Of a DNA stretch of 6,021 bases, positions 1-5,680 are shown piece after piece. The DNA comes from Acidobacteriota bacterium. GTDB taxonomy: Bacteria; Acidobacteriota; Thermoanaerobaculia; Multivoradales; JAHEKO01. The stretch spans positions 1-6,021 of the forward strand of contig JAHEKO010000250.1 of NCBI GenBank assembly GCA_024638355.1, written 5' to 3'. Below the pieces are notes generated by a model. The model did no database searches and was not told where the DNA came from. It saw nothing but the letters and a program-made list of their open reading frames with translations. The stretch's first letter is position 1. Each line of letters begins with the position of its first letter. The translations under genes and the position numbers were made by a program.

Positions 1-713
1 CGAGCGACAAGATCAACTGGGGCTTCGGCGCCTACTACGACGCCGACGACTTCGGCGTGAGCATCGACGAGGACCGGTACAACATCACGGGCCGGGTGGC
101 CTTCCGGCCGGCATACGCCGACGGCGGCAAGAAGCTCTTCCATGTCGGTTTGAGCACAACGTACAAGAACATCGAGCCCGGCGGCTCGCTTCGCTTCCGC
201 GGCCGCCCCGGCTCTCACTTCGGACCCCGTCCGATCGACACCCGTGGCCTGCCAGCGGACAACGCCTTCGGGCTCAACCTCGAGCTGGCGGGCGTTCACA
301 AGGCTTTCTGGTGGCAGGGCGAGTACTACAACCTCGACGTCAAGAGTCCGAGCGGCGCGGTCGTGCCGACGCCCGCAAAGGTGGACCCGAGCCTGACGGG
401 GTACTACGTTCAGGGCGGCTACTACCTGACCGGCGAGCACCGCCGCTACAAGACCTCCACGGGGAGCTTCGATCGCCAGAAGCCCAAGGAGAATTGGGAC
501 AGATCCGGCGGTATCGGCGCCTGGGAGATCGCGCTGCGCTTCACCAACACGGATCTGATGGAGGCCAACGGCGGCGAGCTGGACACCTACACCGTGGCCT
601 TGAACTGGTACCTGAACCCCGCGACCCGGCTCATGCTCAACTACGTGGTCGCCGAGACCGCCAGAAACGGCGACGCCAACTTCATCCTCTTCCGCTGGCA
701 GGTGGACTTCTAG
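1..713 (+). CDS. Phosphate-selective porin O/P family, C-terminal part (5' end outside window)
   Basis: The reading frame is open from base 3 to the TAG at 711-713 and gives 236 residues with no natural start, so the gene begins upstream of the window. The visible part alternates aromatic and polar residues in beta-strand patterns (for example WGFGAYYDADDFGVS, WWQGEYYNLDV, GYYVQGGYYLTGEHRRY, TYTVALNWYLNP) and ends in WQVDF. A terminal phenylalanine is the usual outer-membrane assembly (BAM) signal. The GYYVQGGYYLTGEHRRYK segment followed by GAWEIALRFTNTDL and a closing NWYLNPATRLMLNY strand is characteristic of the OprO/OprP porin family. Such porins form trimeric outer-membrane channels for phosphate or other anions. 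Substrate choice depends on loop residues that mostly lie outside the window, so phosphate specificity is not shown here. No phosphate transport or regulatory gene is visible beside it. Confidence 0.88.
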   Translation, partial: SDKINWGFGAYYDADDFGVSIDEDRYNITGRVAFRPAYADGGKKLFHVGLSTTYKNIEPGGSLRFRGRPGSHFGPRPIDTRGLPADNAFGLNLELAGVHKAFWWQGEYYNLDVKSPSGAVVPTPAKVDPSLTGYYVQGGYYLTGEHRRYKTSTGSFDRQKPKENWDRSGGIGAWEIALRFTNTDLMEANGGELDTYTVALNWYLNPATRLMLNYVVAETARNGDANFILFRWQVDF

Positions 714-778
714 TCAACTGCCGGCTCCTTCCGGTCGGCGGTGCTAGGCTTGCTCTTCGCTCTCGAGAGGCCGCGACA

Positions 779-1756
779 ATGAAGCCGATTCCGAAGCTCC
801 CGATCCTGCTCCTGGCCGGCTGTCTGGCCCTGCCGCTTGCGGTCGCGGCAGAGGACGCCACCATCACGGCGTCTCAAGTGCTCGAGATGCTCGAGGCGGG
901 TCTCTCCGAGGAGGTCGTCCTCGAATGGCTGGCGGGCGCCGAAGAGTCGACCGCTCGGCCGACCCCCGATGAGCTGATCGCGCTCAAGAAGGCGGGCGCC
1001 ACCGATCGTCTGCTCAAGGCCCTGCTCGCGGGGTCCAGGGGCGAGCGCGTCGAGCCGGCTCCTGAGCCTCTGCCGGCGGCGCCCCCTGCCGTCGCGTCGA
1101 GCCCGACCGAAGCGCCGCCCGTGAACACCGACCGCGACCCGGCGGACACCGGCGTGCTGGTCCGCTTCGAGCTCTCCTACGAGCCACCCAAGGTCGACTA
1201 CGACGAAGAGCTGTGGGACCTCTATGTCTATCTGGACGGGGAGCCTCTCGCCTACGTCCCGCCGATCCTCTCGGTCCTGGACCGGAGCGAGGTTCTCGAG
1301 TTCAGGCAGCGCCTGGCACCGGGGCGGCATGTGATCCGGGTGACCCAGGAGCGCCACGAGCGCCGGGGCAGGAACCGTTGGCGGCACTCGGCCCGGGTCT
1401 CCGACCAGCAGTTCGCGTTCGACGTCGAGCCGGTGCGTGACGGCGAGCTGGAGCTGGCCTTCAGCGAGGGCTTTCTCGGCGCTCGCAGCACCGGCCCCCT
1501 CACCTTCAGGTTCCGGCAGCAAGACCGCGTGACCGAGGTCGAAGGCGTCGGCGGCCTTCCCGACCGCTGGGCGCCGCTCTGCGAGGAGATCGAAGCAGGC
1601 TTCGACGGCGACACACGATCGCGCGCCGAAGCACGGGCACTCGAAGGCTGCGTGCGCTGGGCGAGCCTGTGGGGCGACGTGCAGGCGCCGAGCCGCGACG
1701 CGGTGCGCCGCGCCCTCGAGAAGTTCGACTTCCGCCCGGTTCCCAGAGGGAGCTAG
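779..1756 (+). CDS. Exported (possibly lipo-) protein of unknown function
   Basis: The product is 325 residues. I chose ATG 779 because GAGAGG at 765-770 lies 8 bases upstream and an export signal follows directly; the frame stays open further upstream, but only as a shadow inside the porin gene. The N-terminus is MKPIPK plus a hydrophobic core. It contains LAGC (Cys15), a perfect lipobox, but hydrophobic residues continue to AVAA-ED (cleavage after residue 24), so lipoprotein and ordinary Sec signal are both possible. Residues about 28-85 form a helical module of the type 'vLeML.aGLseEvvl.wL...pT.deLiaLKkAGatD.llkaLL', a pattern I have seen repeatedly in exported acidobacterial proteins. A Pro/Ala-rich linker (about 86-120) leads to a predicted beta-rich domain (from about 125) containing LYVYLDGEPLAYVPP and a basic RHERRGRNRWRH loop. 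Two cysteines lie near the C-terminus. I do not recognise a function. It sits 17 bp upstream of arsC, possibly in one transcript. Confidence 0.8.
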   Translation: MKPIPKLPILLLAGCLALPLAVAAEDATITASQVLEMLEAGLSEEVVLEWLAGAEESTARPTPDELIALKKAGATDRLLKALLAGSRGERVEPAPEPLPAAPPAVASSPTEAPPVNTDRDPADTGVLVRFELSYEPPKVDYDEELWDLYVYLDGEPLAYVPPILSVLDRSEVLEFRQRLAPGRHVIRVTQERHERRGRNRWRHSARVSDQQFAFDVEPVRDGELELAFSEGFLGARSTGPLTFRFRQQDRVTEVEGVGGLPDRWAPLCEEIEAGFDGDTRSRAEARALEGCVRWASLWGDVQAPSRDAVRRALEKFDFRPVPRGS

Positions 1757-1773
1757 CCAGCCTGACCTTCGCG

Positions 1774-2229
1774 ATGGACATCCGACACGGCAGAAGCATC
1801 CTGGTGCTGTGTACGGGCAACTCGGCGCGCAGCCAGATGGCCGCCGCCTTCCTGGCCAGATATGCCGGCGATCGCTTCGACGTCTACAGCGCCGGCACCG
1901 AGCCGGCCGACGCGATCCACCCACTGGCGATCGCGGCCATGCGCGACCAGGGCATCGAGATCGAGGGCAAGCCCACGGACTACCGCGAGTATCTCGGCGA
2001 GCTCTCGCCCTATTTCCTGATCACCGTGTGCGACGGCGCCGCGGAGAGCTGCCCCGCGGTATGGCCGGGAGCCGTCGAGCGCCTCCACTGGCCGTTCGAG
2101 GACCCCGCCGCCGCCGAGGGCACCGACGCGCAGAAGCTCGCCAAGTTCCGCGAGGTGCGGGACGAGATCCACCTCAAGATCCGCACCTGGCTCCGGACCG
2201 TCCCCGGCGGCATCCGCGAAGAAAGCTAG
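1774..2229 (+). CDS. arsC: Arsenate reductase, low-molecular-weight phosphatase (thioredoxin-coupled) type
   Basis: This is a 151-residue cytoplasmic protein, a normal length for the family. The active-site loop CTGNSARSQMA starts at Cys13 and matches CX5R (Cys13 to Arg19). The later segment VCDGAAESCPAVWPG holds Cys86 and Cys93, the pair that in thioredoxin-coupled ArsC proteins relays the disulfide after arsenate attack. Asp110-Pro111 in HWPFEDPA is the expected general-acid loop. All three redox cysteines are present, which favours arsenate reductase over a plain tyrosine phosphatase. The reaction is arsenate to arsenite, with electrons from thioredoxin. ATG 1774 places the catalytic loop at residue 13 as in relatives; no strong ribosome binding site precedes it, so translation may depend on the gene ending 17 bp upstream. 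No arsenite pump or ArsR gene is in view. A stand-alone arsC is common, and a role in general phosphatase signalling cannot be excluded. Confidence 0.87.
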   Translation: MDIRHGRSILVLCTGNSARSQMAAAFLARYAGDRFDVYSAGTEPADAIHPLAIAAMRDQGIEIEGKPTDYREYLGELSPYFLITVCDGAAESCPAVWPGAVERLHWPFEDPAAAEGTDAQKLAKFREVRDEIHLKIRTWLRTVPGGIREES

Positions 2230-2262
2230 GTAGCGCCCCCACCTTTGGGGGGCGAGCCGATC
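2229..2262 (+). repeat. 34-bp direct repeat, copy 1, with GC hairpin
   Basis: This 34-bp unit starts GGTAGCGCCCCC and ends GGGGGGCGAGCCGATC. It recurs 66 bp downstream with a single difference (T2245 versus G2311). Inside it CGCCCCC (2234-2240) can pair with GGGGGCG (2248-2254) around a 7-base loop. Its first base is the last base of the arsC stop codon. There is no T-run after the stem, so it does not look like a standard intrinsic terminator, though it could protect the 3' end of the upstream mRNA. It resembles REP-type intergenic palindromic repeats. Confidence 0.75.
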
Positions 2263-2294
2263 TCTTCCCGCCGGTTCGCGTCGCTGGCCATCGT

Positions 2295-2328
2295 GGTAGC
2301 GCCCCCACCTGTGGGGGGCGAGCCGATC
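2295..2328 (+). repeat. 34-bp direct repeat, copy 2, with GC hairpin
   Basis: This is the second copy, same orientation, 33 of 34 bases identical to the copy at 2229-2262, with a 32-bp unrelated or strongly diverged stretch between them. The same 7-bp stem forms (CGCCCCC 2300-2306 with GGGGGCG 2314-2320). The identity stops abruptly after GCCGATC. The copy lies just upstream of the putative ECF promoter and could influence it or simply be a mobile intergenic repeat. Confidence 0.75.
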
Positions 2329-2342
2329 GATTTCGCCCCGCC

Positions 2343-2368
2343 TGTAACCTCTCGGCACCGCGACGGTC
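2343..2368 (+). promoter_or_regulatory. Putative ECF-type promoter of the sigma factor operon
   Basis: TGTAACC at 2343-2349 has the AAC core typical of ECF -35 elements. Sixteen bases after TGTAAC lies GGTC (2365-2368), one base away from the CGTC form of ECF -10 elements. The position, about 40-60 bases before the TTG start of an ECF sigma gene, fits the autoregulation common in such operons. It was identified by eye from one sequence, and the -10 match is imperfect, so this is a suggestion. Confidence 0.4.
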
Positions 2369-2381
2369 CTAGCAATAGGAC
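2366..2381 (+). promoter_or_regulatory. Perfect 6-bp inverted repeat with GCAA loop before the sigma gene
   Basis: GTCCTAGCAATAGGAC is a perfect 6-bp stem closed by GCAA, a stable GNRA-class tetraloop. It overlaps the putative -10 and the expected transcription start and lies 24 bases before the TTG start codon. It could be a small operator bound as DNA or, if transcription starts further upstream, a hairpin in the 5' leader. A chance 6-bp inverted repeat in GC-rich DNA is also possible. Confidence 0.45.
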
Positions 2382-2392
2382 GCGCGCAACGC

Positions 2393-2398
2393 GAGGTG
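2393..2398 (+). promoter_or_regulatory. Ribosome binding site that fixes a TTG start
   Basis: GAGGTG is a strong anti-16S match and lies 7 bases before TTG 2406. The first in-frame ATG (2433) is at codon 10, inside the conserved N-terminal helix of the sigma factor, and has no comparable site, so the TTG start is preferred. Confidence 0.7.
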
Positions 2399-2405
2399 TC
2401 CCGGA

Positions 2406-2963
2406 TTGAACGACCCGACGGATCAGGAGCTGATGCTGCAAGTCAAGGATGGAGACGTGCGCCCGCTGGGCGAGCTGTTCGAGCGCCACCACGGCCGGAT
2501 CTACCACTTCTGCCGGCACATGACCGGGAACGAGGCCACGAGCCAGGACCTGGTTCAGGAGATCTTCATGCGGGTTCTCAGATACCGGGGCACCTTCCGC
2601 TCGGATTCTTCCTTCCGCCCCTGGCTCTATCGCATGGCCCGCAACGCCTGTATCGACCACTTTCGCCGCGGCGGCCGCGAGCTGCCGGCGAGCGACGAGC
2701 TGCCCGAGCCCACGAGTGACGAGCCGAGCGCCGCCGAGCGGCTCGAGGTGGGCGAAGACATCACCCGCCTGCGCGCCGCGCTCATGCGGCTGCCGCTCGA
2801 CAAGCGCGAGGTGCTCATCCTGAGCCGCTTCGAGTTCCGCAAGTACTCCGAGATCGCCGAGCTGCTCGGCTGCTCGGTCGGGGCCGTCAAGGTCCGTGTC
2901 CACCGCGCGCTCAAGCAGCTGCGCGCCGTCTATCTGGAACTGGCAAGCGAGGCCGCACCATGA
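2406..2963 (+). CDS. ECF (sigma-70 family, sigma-E-like) RNA polymerase sigma factor
   Basis: This is a 185-residue protein with the two-domain ECF layout. Region 2 covers about residues 7-88: DQELMLQVKDGD, then LFERHHGRIYHFC, then the core-binding and -10-melting segment around DLVQEIFMRVLRY (48-60) and WLYRMARNACIDHFRR (73-88). A charged linker (about 89-115) carries no domain. Region 4 covers about residues 120-175: LPLDKREVLILSRFEFRKYSEIAELLGC, then the recognition helix SVGAVKVRVHRALKQLR. It directs core RNA polymerase to a small set of promoters, probably including its own. The start is TTG, supported by GAGGTG 7 bases upstream. Its TGA overlaps the ATG of the anti-sigma gene (ATGA, 2960-2963), so the two are translationally coupled, which helps keep the pair in balance. 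The exact ECF group cannot be set from sequence reading alone. Confidence 0.95.
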   Translation: MNDPTDQELMLQVKDGDVRPLGELFERHHGRIYHFCRHMTGNEATSQDLVQEIFMRVLRYRGTFRSDSSFRPWLYRMARNACIDHFRRGGRELPASDELPEPTSDEPSAAERLEVGEDITRLRAALMRLPLDKREVLILSRFEFRKYSEIAELLGCSVGAVKVRVHRALKQLRAVYLELASEAAP

Positions 2964-3757
2964 ACTGTGAATCCGCACGCGAACAGCTGATCGACCTCTG
3001 GCGCGACGCGCTCGAGCCCGAGGCCCGCGCCGAGCTCGAGCGCCACCTGCACGACTGCCCTGCCTGCGAGCGCGAGCGGGTCGAGCTCGGGACCCTGTGG
3101 AGCGAACTCGGCGCCCTGGGCGACGACGCCGCCACGGTGCCGAGCGCCGGGCTCCGCGGCCGCTTCTACCGCGCCCTCGGCGACTACCAACAGGAGCTCG
3201 AGCGGCCGCCGGCCTGGCGCCGCCTTCTCGACTCGCTGCTCGCCCCCGCCGCGCCGCACCCGCGTCCCGCGTGGTCGATCGCCACGCTCCTGCTCGGCAT
3301 AGCGCTCGGCGCCTCGATCGTCTCGGCGGTGAGCGCGCGCAACGAGGTCCAGCGGCTCTCGGCCGAGGTCGACTCGATGCGGCGCGTCGTCAGCCTCTCG
3401 CTCCTCGACCACCCGTCGGCGAGCGAGCGGCTGCGCGGGGTGAGCTGGAGCACCAGGGCGAGCGCCGACGAGCGGATCGTCGAGGCGCTTCTCGGCTCGG
3501 TACGCAACGATCCCAACGTCAACGTGCGTCTGGTCGCGCTCGAAGCGCTGGCCGGCAGGATCGACTCGCCCCGCGTGCGGGCCGGCCTGATCGAGACCCT
3601 CCCACGCCAGGACTCGCCGGTGCTGCAGGTCGCCCTGGCGGAGCTCCTGGACGAGCAGAACGGCAGCGCCGAGATCGCCATCCGGCTGCTCCTCGAGCGC
3701 AACGACCTCGACCCGTCGGTGCGCGAGCGGATCGAGTCGCTGCTCCGGTCGGTCTGA
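2960..3757 (+). CDS. Zinc-finger anti-sigma factor with membrane anchor and HEAT-like periplasmic domain
   Basis: This 265-residue protein starts at ATG 2960, inside the sigma gene stop codon, with GAGG 7 bases upstream. Cys3 plus His29-x3-Cys33-x2-Cys36 form the zinc-binding anti-sigma (zf-HC2) motif that clamps ECF sigma factors in the cytoplasm. After a juxtamembrane stretch with RFYRALGDYQQELE and RRLLDSLL, a single transmembrane helix spans about 105-126 (WSIATLLLGIALGASIVSAV). A short coiled-coil-like part follows (about 127-150: NEVQRLSAEVDSMRRVVSL). The rest (about 153-265) is helical and resembles HEAT repeats: LRGVSWS, then DERIVEALLGSVRNDPNVN, VRLVALEAL, and VLQVALAELLDEQN. This part should face the periplasm and is the likely sensor or partner-binding surface. 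By analogy with other membrane anti-sigma factors, it releases the sigma factor after proteolysis or a conformational change. The triggering signal is unknown. DUF4097 genes follow after 4 bp. Confidence 0.9.
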   Translation: MNCESAREQLIDLWRDALEPEARAELERHLHDCPACERERVELGTLWSELGALGDDAATVPSAGLRGRFYRALGDYQQELERPPAWRRLLDSLLAPAAPHPRPAWSIATLLLGIALGASIVSAVSARNEVQRLSAEVDSMRRVVSLSLLDHPSASERLRGVSWSTRASADERIVEALLGSVRNDPNVNVRLVALEALAGRIDSPRVRAGLIETLPRQDSPVLQVALAELLDEQNGSAEIAIRLLLERNDLDPSVRERIESLLRSV

Positions 3758-3761
3758 ATCG

Positions 3762-4652
3762 ATGACGAGGATACGCAGCTCGCTCACCGCTCTCGCGCTC
3801 GCCCTGGCGATCCCCGCCGGCCTAGCCGCCGACGAGAGCGTTCTCGACCGCGCGAGCTCGAGGCGGAGCTTCGAGATCGGGCCGGACGCATCCCGCGCCC
3901 GCCTGGTGGTCGACAACGTCTTCGGCCGCGTGGTCGTCCGCTCCCACGCCGCCCGCCGGATCGACCTGGAGCTCGACCGCACCGTGCTCGGCGGGTCGGC
4001 TGCCCAGCTCGAGCGCGCCAACCGCGAGGTGGCCCTCGAGGTCACCGCCGACGGCGGCCTCGTCGATCTCTACGTGGCCGGGCCGTTCCGTCATCCGGAC
4101 CGTCGCGAGTGGTCGCGCTCCTGGCGCGATCCCGGGTATCGGGTCGTCTACGACTTCGAACTCACCGTGCCGCGCGACATCGATGTCGAGATCAAGACGG
4201 TCGACGGCGGCACGGTGAAGATCGCGGGGATCCGCGGGAGCTTCGACGTGGCGAACGTCAACGGCGGCGTCGAGATGTCCGCGATCGCGGGCTCGGGCTC
4301 GGTCAAGACGGTCAACGGACCGGTGCGGGTCGAGTTCGACGCCAATCCGGTGGGCGACTCGAGCTTCGTCACGGTCAACGGCGATGTCGAGATCTTCTTC
4401 CCCGCCGACCTGAATGCCGACCTCGAGATGCACTCGAGCTTCGGCGAGCTCTGGTCCGAGTTCGAAGCCCGCCCGCTCGCCTCGCGACCGGCGGTCGAGA
4501 CCGTCCACGACGGCCACCGGATCATCCGAGCCGATCGGGGCACCCGCGTACGTATCGGCGCGGGCGGCCCAACTCACTCTCTGGAAACCTTGAACGGTGA
4601 CGTCTTGATCCGCCGCGCGGCGGGTGGCGTCGCCGCGGAGGACAAGCGATGA
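3762..4652 (+). CDS. Exported DUF4097-family beta-strand-repeat protein 1
   Basis: This 296-residue protein has a Sec signal peptide: basic MTRIR, hydrophobic core to about residue 17, cleavage near GLA-ADE at 22-23. The mature part is built of short beta strands with a recurring turn: VDGG (147), VNGG (166), VNGP (184), VNGD (205), and after a gap LNGD (277), preceded by RIGAGG. This periodic 'xNG' pattern, spaced 18-21 residues, is the hallmark of DUF4097 and related adhesin-like proteins, which probably fold as a right-handed beta-helix or ladder. The biochemical role of the family is unknown. It has no transmembrane segment or lipobox, so the mature protein should be periplasmic or surface-exposed. 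Its start is 4 bp after the anti-sigma stop with no clear ribosome binding site, suggesting re-initiation. It overlaps the next gene by ATGA. The constant company of an ECF/anti-sigma pair suggests envelope sensing or being the regulated output. Confidence 0.85.
   Translation: MTRIRSSLTALALALAIPAGLAADESVLDRASSRRSFEIGPDASRARLVVDNVFGRVVVRSHAARRIDLELDRTVLGGSAAQLERANREVALEVTADGGLVDLYVAGPFRHPDRREWSRSWRDPGYRVVYDFELTVPRDIDVEIKTVDGGTVKIAGIRGSFDVANVNGGVEMSAIAGSGSVKTVNGPVRVEFDANPVGDSSFVTVNGDVEIFFPADLNADLEMHSSFGELWSEFEARPLASRPAVETVHDGHRIIRADRGTRVRIGAGGPTHSLETLNGDVLIRRAAGGVAAEDKR
4637..4641 (+). promoter_or_regulatory. Ribosome binding site inside the end of DUF4097 gene 1
   Basis: GGAGG lies 7 bases before ATG 4649 and within the coding end of the preceding gene. 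This strong site means the second DUF4097 gene can be translated independently as well as by coupling through the ATGA overlap. Confidence 0.65.
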
Positions 4653-5506
4653 ACCGACCCACCACCCTTCCTACCCTTCTGATCGGCCTTCTGCTGCTGG
4701 CCGCGGCTACCGTGAGCGCGCAGCAGGCGCCGGACCAGCGCCTGGTCGTGCCGCTCTCCAACCCGAGCGAGCCGGCCGTGCTCGAGGCCTCGCTGGTGCG
4801 GGGCACGATCACGGTGGAGGCCTACGACGGCAGCGAGATGATCATCGACACCACGCACGGCAGCGGCGGCGAGGACGACGACGAGGAGAGCGAGAGCGAG
4901 ACCGACGAGGAGGGCCGGGGCCGGGCCGCCGGACTGCGGCGCATTCCGAGCGTCGGCGGCGGGCTGGTGATCGAGGAGAGCGACAACCGCGTCGAGGTCT
5001 CCTCGGAGTCGTGGCATCGCCGCGTGCAGCTCCGTATCCAGGTCCCTCGTCGAACCTCGCTGCGCCTGGCGACCGTCAACGGCGGCGCTCTCCGGGTCTC
5101 CGGCGTCGAAGGCGAGCACGAGCTCCAGAACACCAACGGCGGCATCTCGGCGATCGACGTGCGCGGCTCGGTCGTGGCCAACACGACCAACGGCGAGGTC
5201 GTGGTCAAGATGCTCGACATCACGCCCGACAAGGCGATGTCGTTCACCACCTGGAACGGCGACATCGACGTCACCTTGCCCGGCGACCTGTCGGCGGTGC
5301 TGTTGATGAACCCCGGAAGGGGCGACGTCTACACCGACTTCGACATGAAGCTGCAGCCCACGAAGCCCAAGATCGAGACCAGCTCGAAGCGCAAGGGCTA
5401 CAAGGTCGAGGTGAAGCAGGAGGTCAGGGCGACGGTGGGCGCCGGCGGGCCGGAGATCCACTTCCGCACCTTCAACGGCTCGCTCTACGTGCGCAAGCTC
5501 GACTAG
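4649..5506 (+). CDS. Exported DUF4097-family beta-strand-repeat protein 2, with acidic insert
   Basis: This 285-residue protein has a Sec signal peptide with cleavage likely after VSA (about residue 24), giving mature QQAPDQ. It has the same strand-turn architecture as its upstream neighbour: VNGG (143), TNGG (162), TNGE (180), WNGD (202), and FNGS (275) after a GAGGPEI segment, ending in a basic-hydrophobic strand LYVRKLD. Turn spacing (19, 18, 22, 73) nearly equals that of protein 1 (19, 18, 21, 72), so the two are probably ancient tandem duplicates, though their sequences are well diverged. Residues about 75-88 (EDDDEESESETDEE) form a strongly acidic, low-complexity insert absent from protein 1, possibly a metal-binding or flexible surface loop. 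It is probably periplasmic or surface-exposed and of unknown function. It is the last gene of the sigma operon; its TAG is followed at once by the nested palindromic element. Confidence 0.85.
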   Translation: MNRPTTLPTLLIGLLLLAAATVSAQQAPDQRLVVPLSNPSEPAVLEASLVRGTITVEAYDGSEMIIDTTHGSGGEDDDEESESETDEEGRGRAAGLRRIPSVGGGLVIEESDNRVEVSSESWHRRVQLRIQVPRRTSLRLATVNGGALRVSGVEGEHELQNTNGGISAIDVRGSVVANTTNGEVVVKMLDITPDKAMSFTTWNGDIDVTLPGDLSAVLLMNPGRGDVYTDFDMKLQPTKPKIETSSKRKGYKVEVKQEVRATVGAGGPEIHFRTFNGSLYVRKLD

Positions 5507-5507
5507 C

Positions 5508-5680
5508 CTGGCCTTCTCACCGGCGGTCGATTCAGAACGTCGCAAATGCCTGGAGACGCAAGGCTTGCGACCGAGAGCGACGCAGGCGTATTGAACATAC
5601 GTCGAGGAGCTCGATAGGAGCGGAACGCAGCAGATTCGGGCATTTCCGGCGTTCTGGGCGAGCGCTGGTGAGAAGGCCAG
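5508..5680. repeat. Outer 18-bp inverted repeat spanning the convergent intergenic region
   Basis: CTGGCCTTCTCACCGGCG (5508-5525) is the reverse complement of CGCTGGTGAGAAGGCCAG (5663-5680) except for one pair (G5522 against T5666, a G-U pair in RNA). The arms abut the stop codons of the two convergent genes, and CTAG follows or precedes them on both sides. The simplest reading is the two halves of a bidirectional terminator hairpin whose loop has been enlarged by an insertion, or the ends of a small non-autonomous element. There is no T-run beside the arms. Confidence 0.7.
5533..5656. repeat. Inner 124-bp palindromic element with internal hairpins
   Basis: CAGAACGTCGCAAATGCC (5533-5550) pairs with GGCATTTCCGGCGTTCTG (5639-5656) at 16 of 18 positions, one of the two exceptions being a T-G wobble. 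Between the arms are further stems: CGCAA/TTGCG around GGC (5557-5569) and a 7-bp stem GGCGTAT/ATACGTC around TGAAC (5585-5603). No convincing ORF or target-site duplication is seen. The layout resembles a MITE-like or REP-type interspersed element, or a structured RNA. Copy number in the genome cannot be seen from here. Confidence 0.6.

Noticed and set aside
742..750. Extended -10 like TGCTAGGCT before the exported protein
   Set aside because: No matching -35 is found 16-18 bases upstream, and one loose hexamer is not enough evidence in this GC-rich DNA.
311..778. N-terminal extension of the exported protein into the porin gene
   Set aside because: The extension overlaps the porin frame by 400 bp, has Arg-rich shadow composition, and would bury the signal peptide that begins at 779.
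710..1924. Long - strand open frame of 404 codons opposite the exported protein and arsC
   Set aside because: It lies antisense to two genes with clear signal peptide and ArsC motifs; its translation is Arg/Ala/Gly-rich and shows no domain. It is typical of GC-rich antisense frames.
2229..2262. Intrinsic terminator after arsC
   Set aside because: The stem is only 7 bp with a 7-base loop, and no T-run follows it on either strand.
2229..2328. A two-repeat mini CRISPR array (34-bp repeats, 32-bp spacer, palindromic repeat)
   Set aside because: The geometry fits, but there are only two copies with one mismatch, no cas genes in the window, and the first copy starts on a stop codon. A REP-like intergenic repeat is more likely.
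4574..5545. - strand frame of 323 codons opposite DUF4097-2, and the + strand frame 4624-5709
   Set aside because: Both are shadows of the DUF4097-2 gene: low-complexity, basic or His/Val-rich translations with no recognisable family.
5533..5656. Insertion sequence remnant with target-site duplication
   Set aside because: No transposase fragment is visible in any frame, and the bases flanking the inner inverted repeat do not form a direct repeat.
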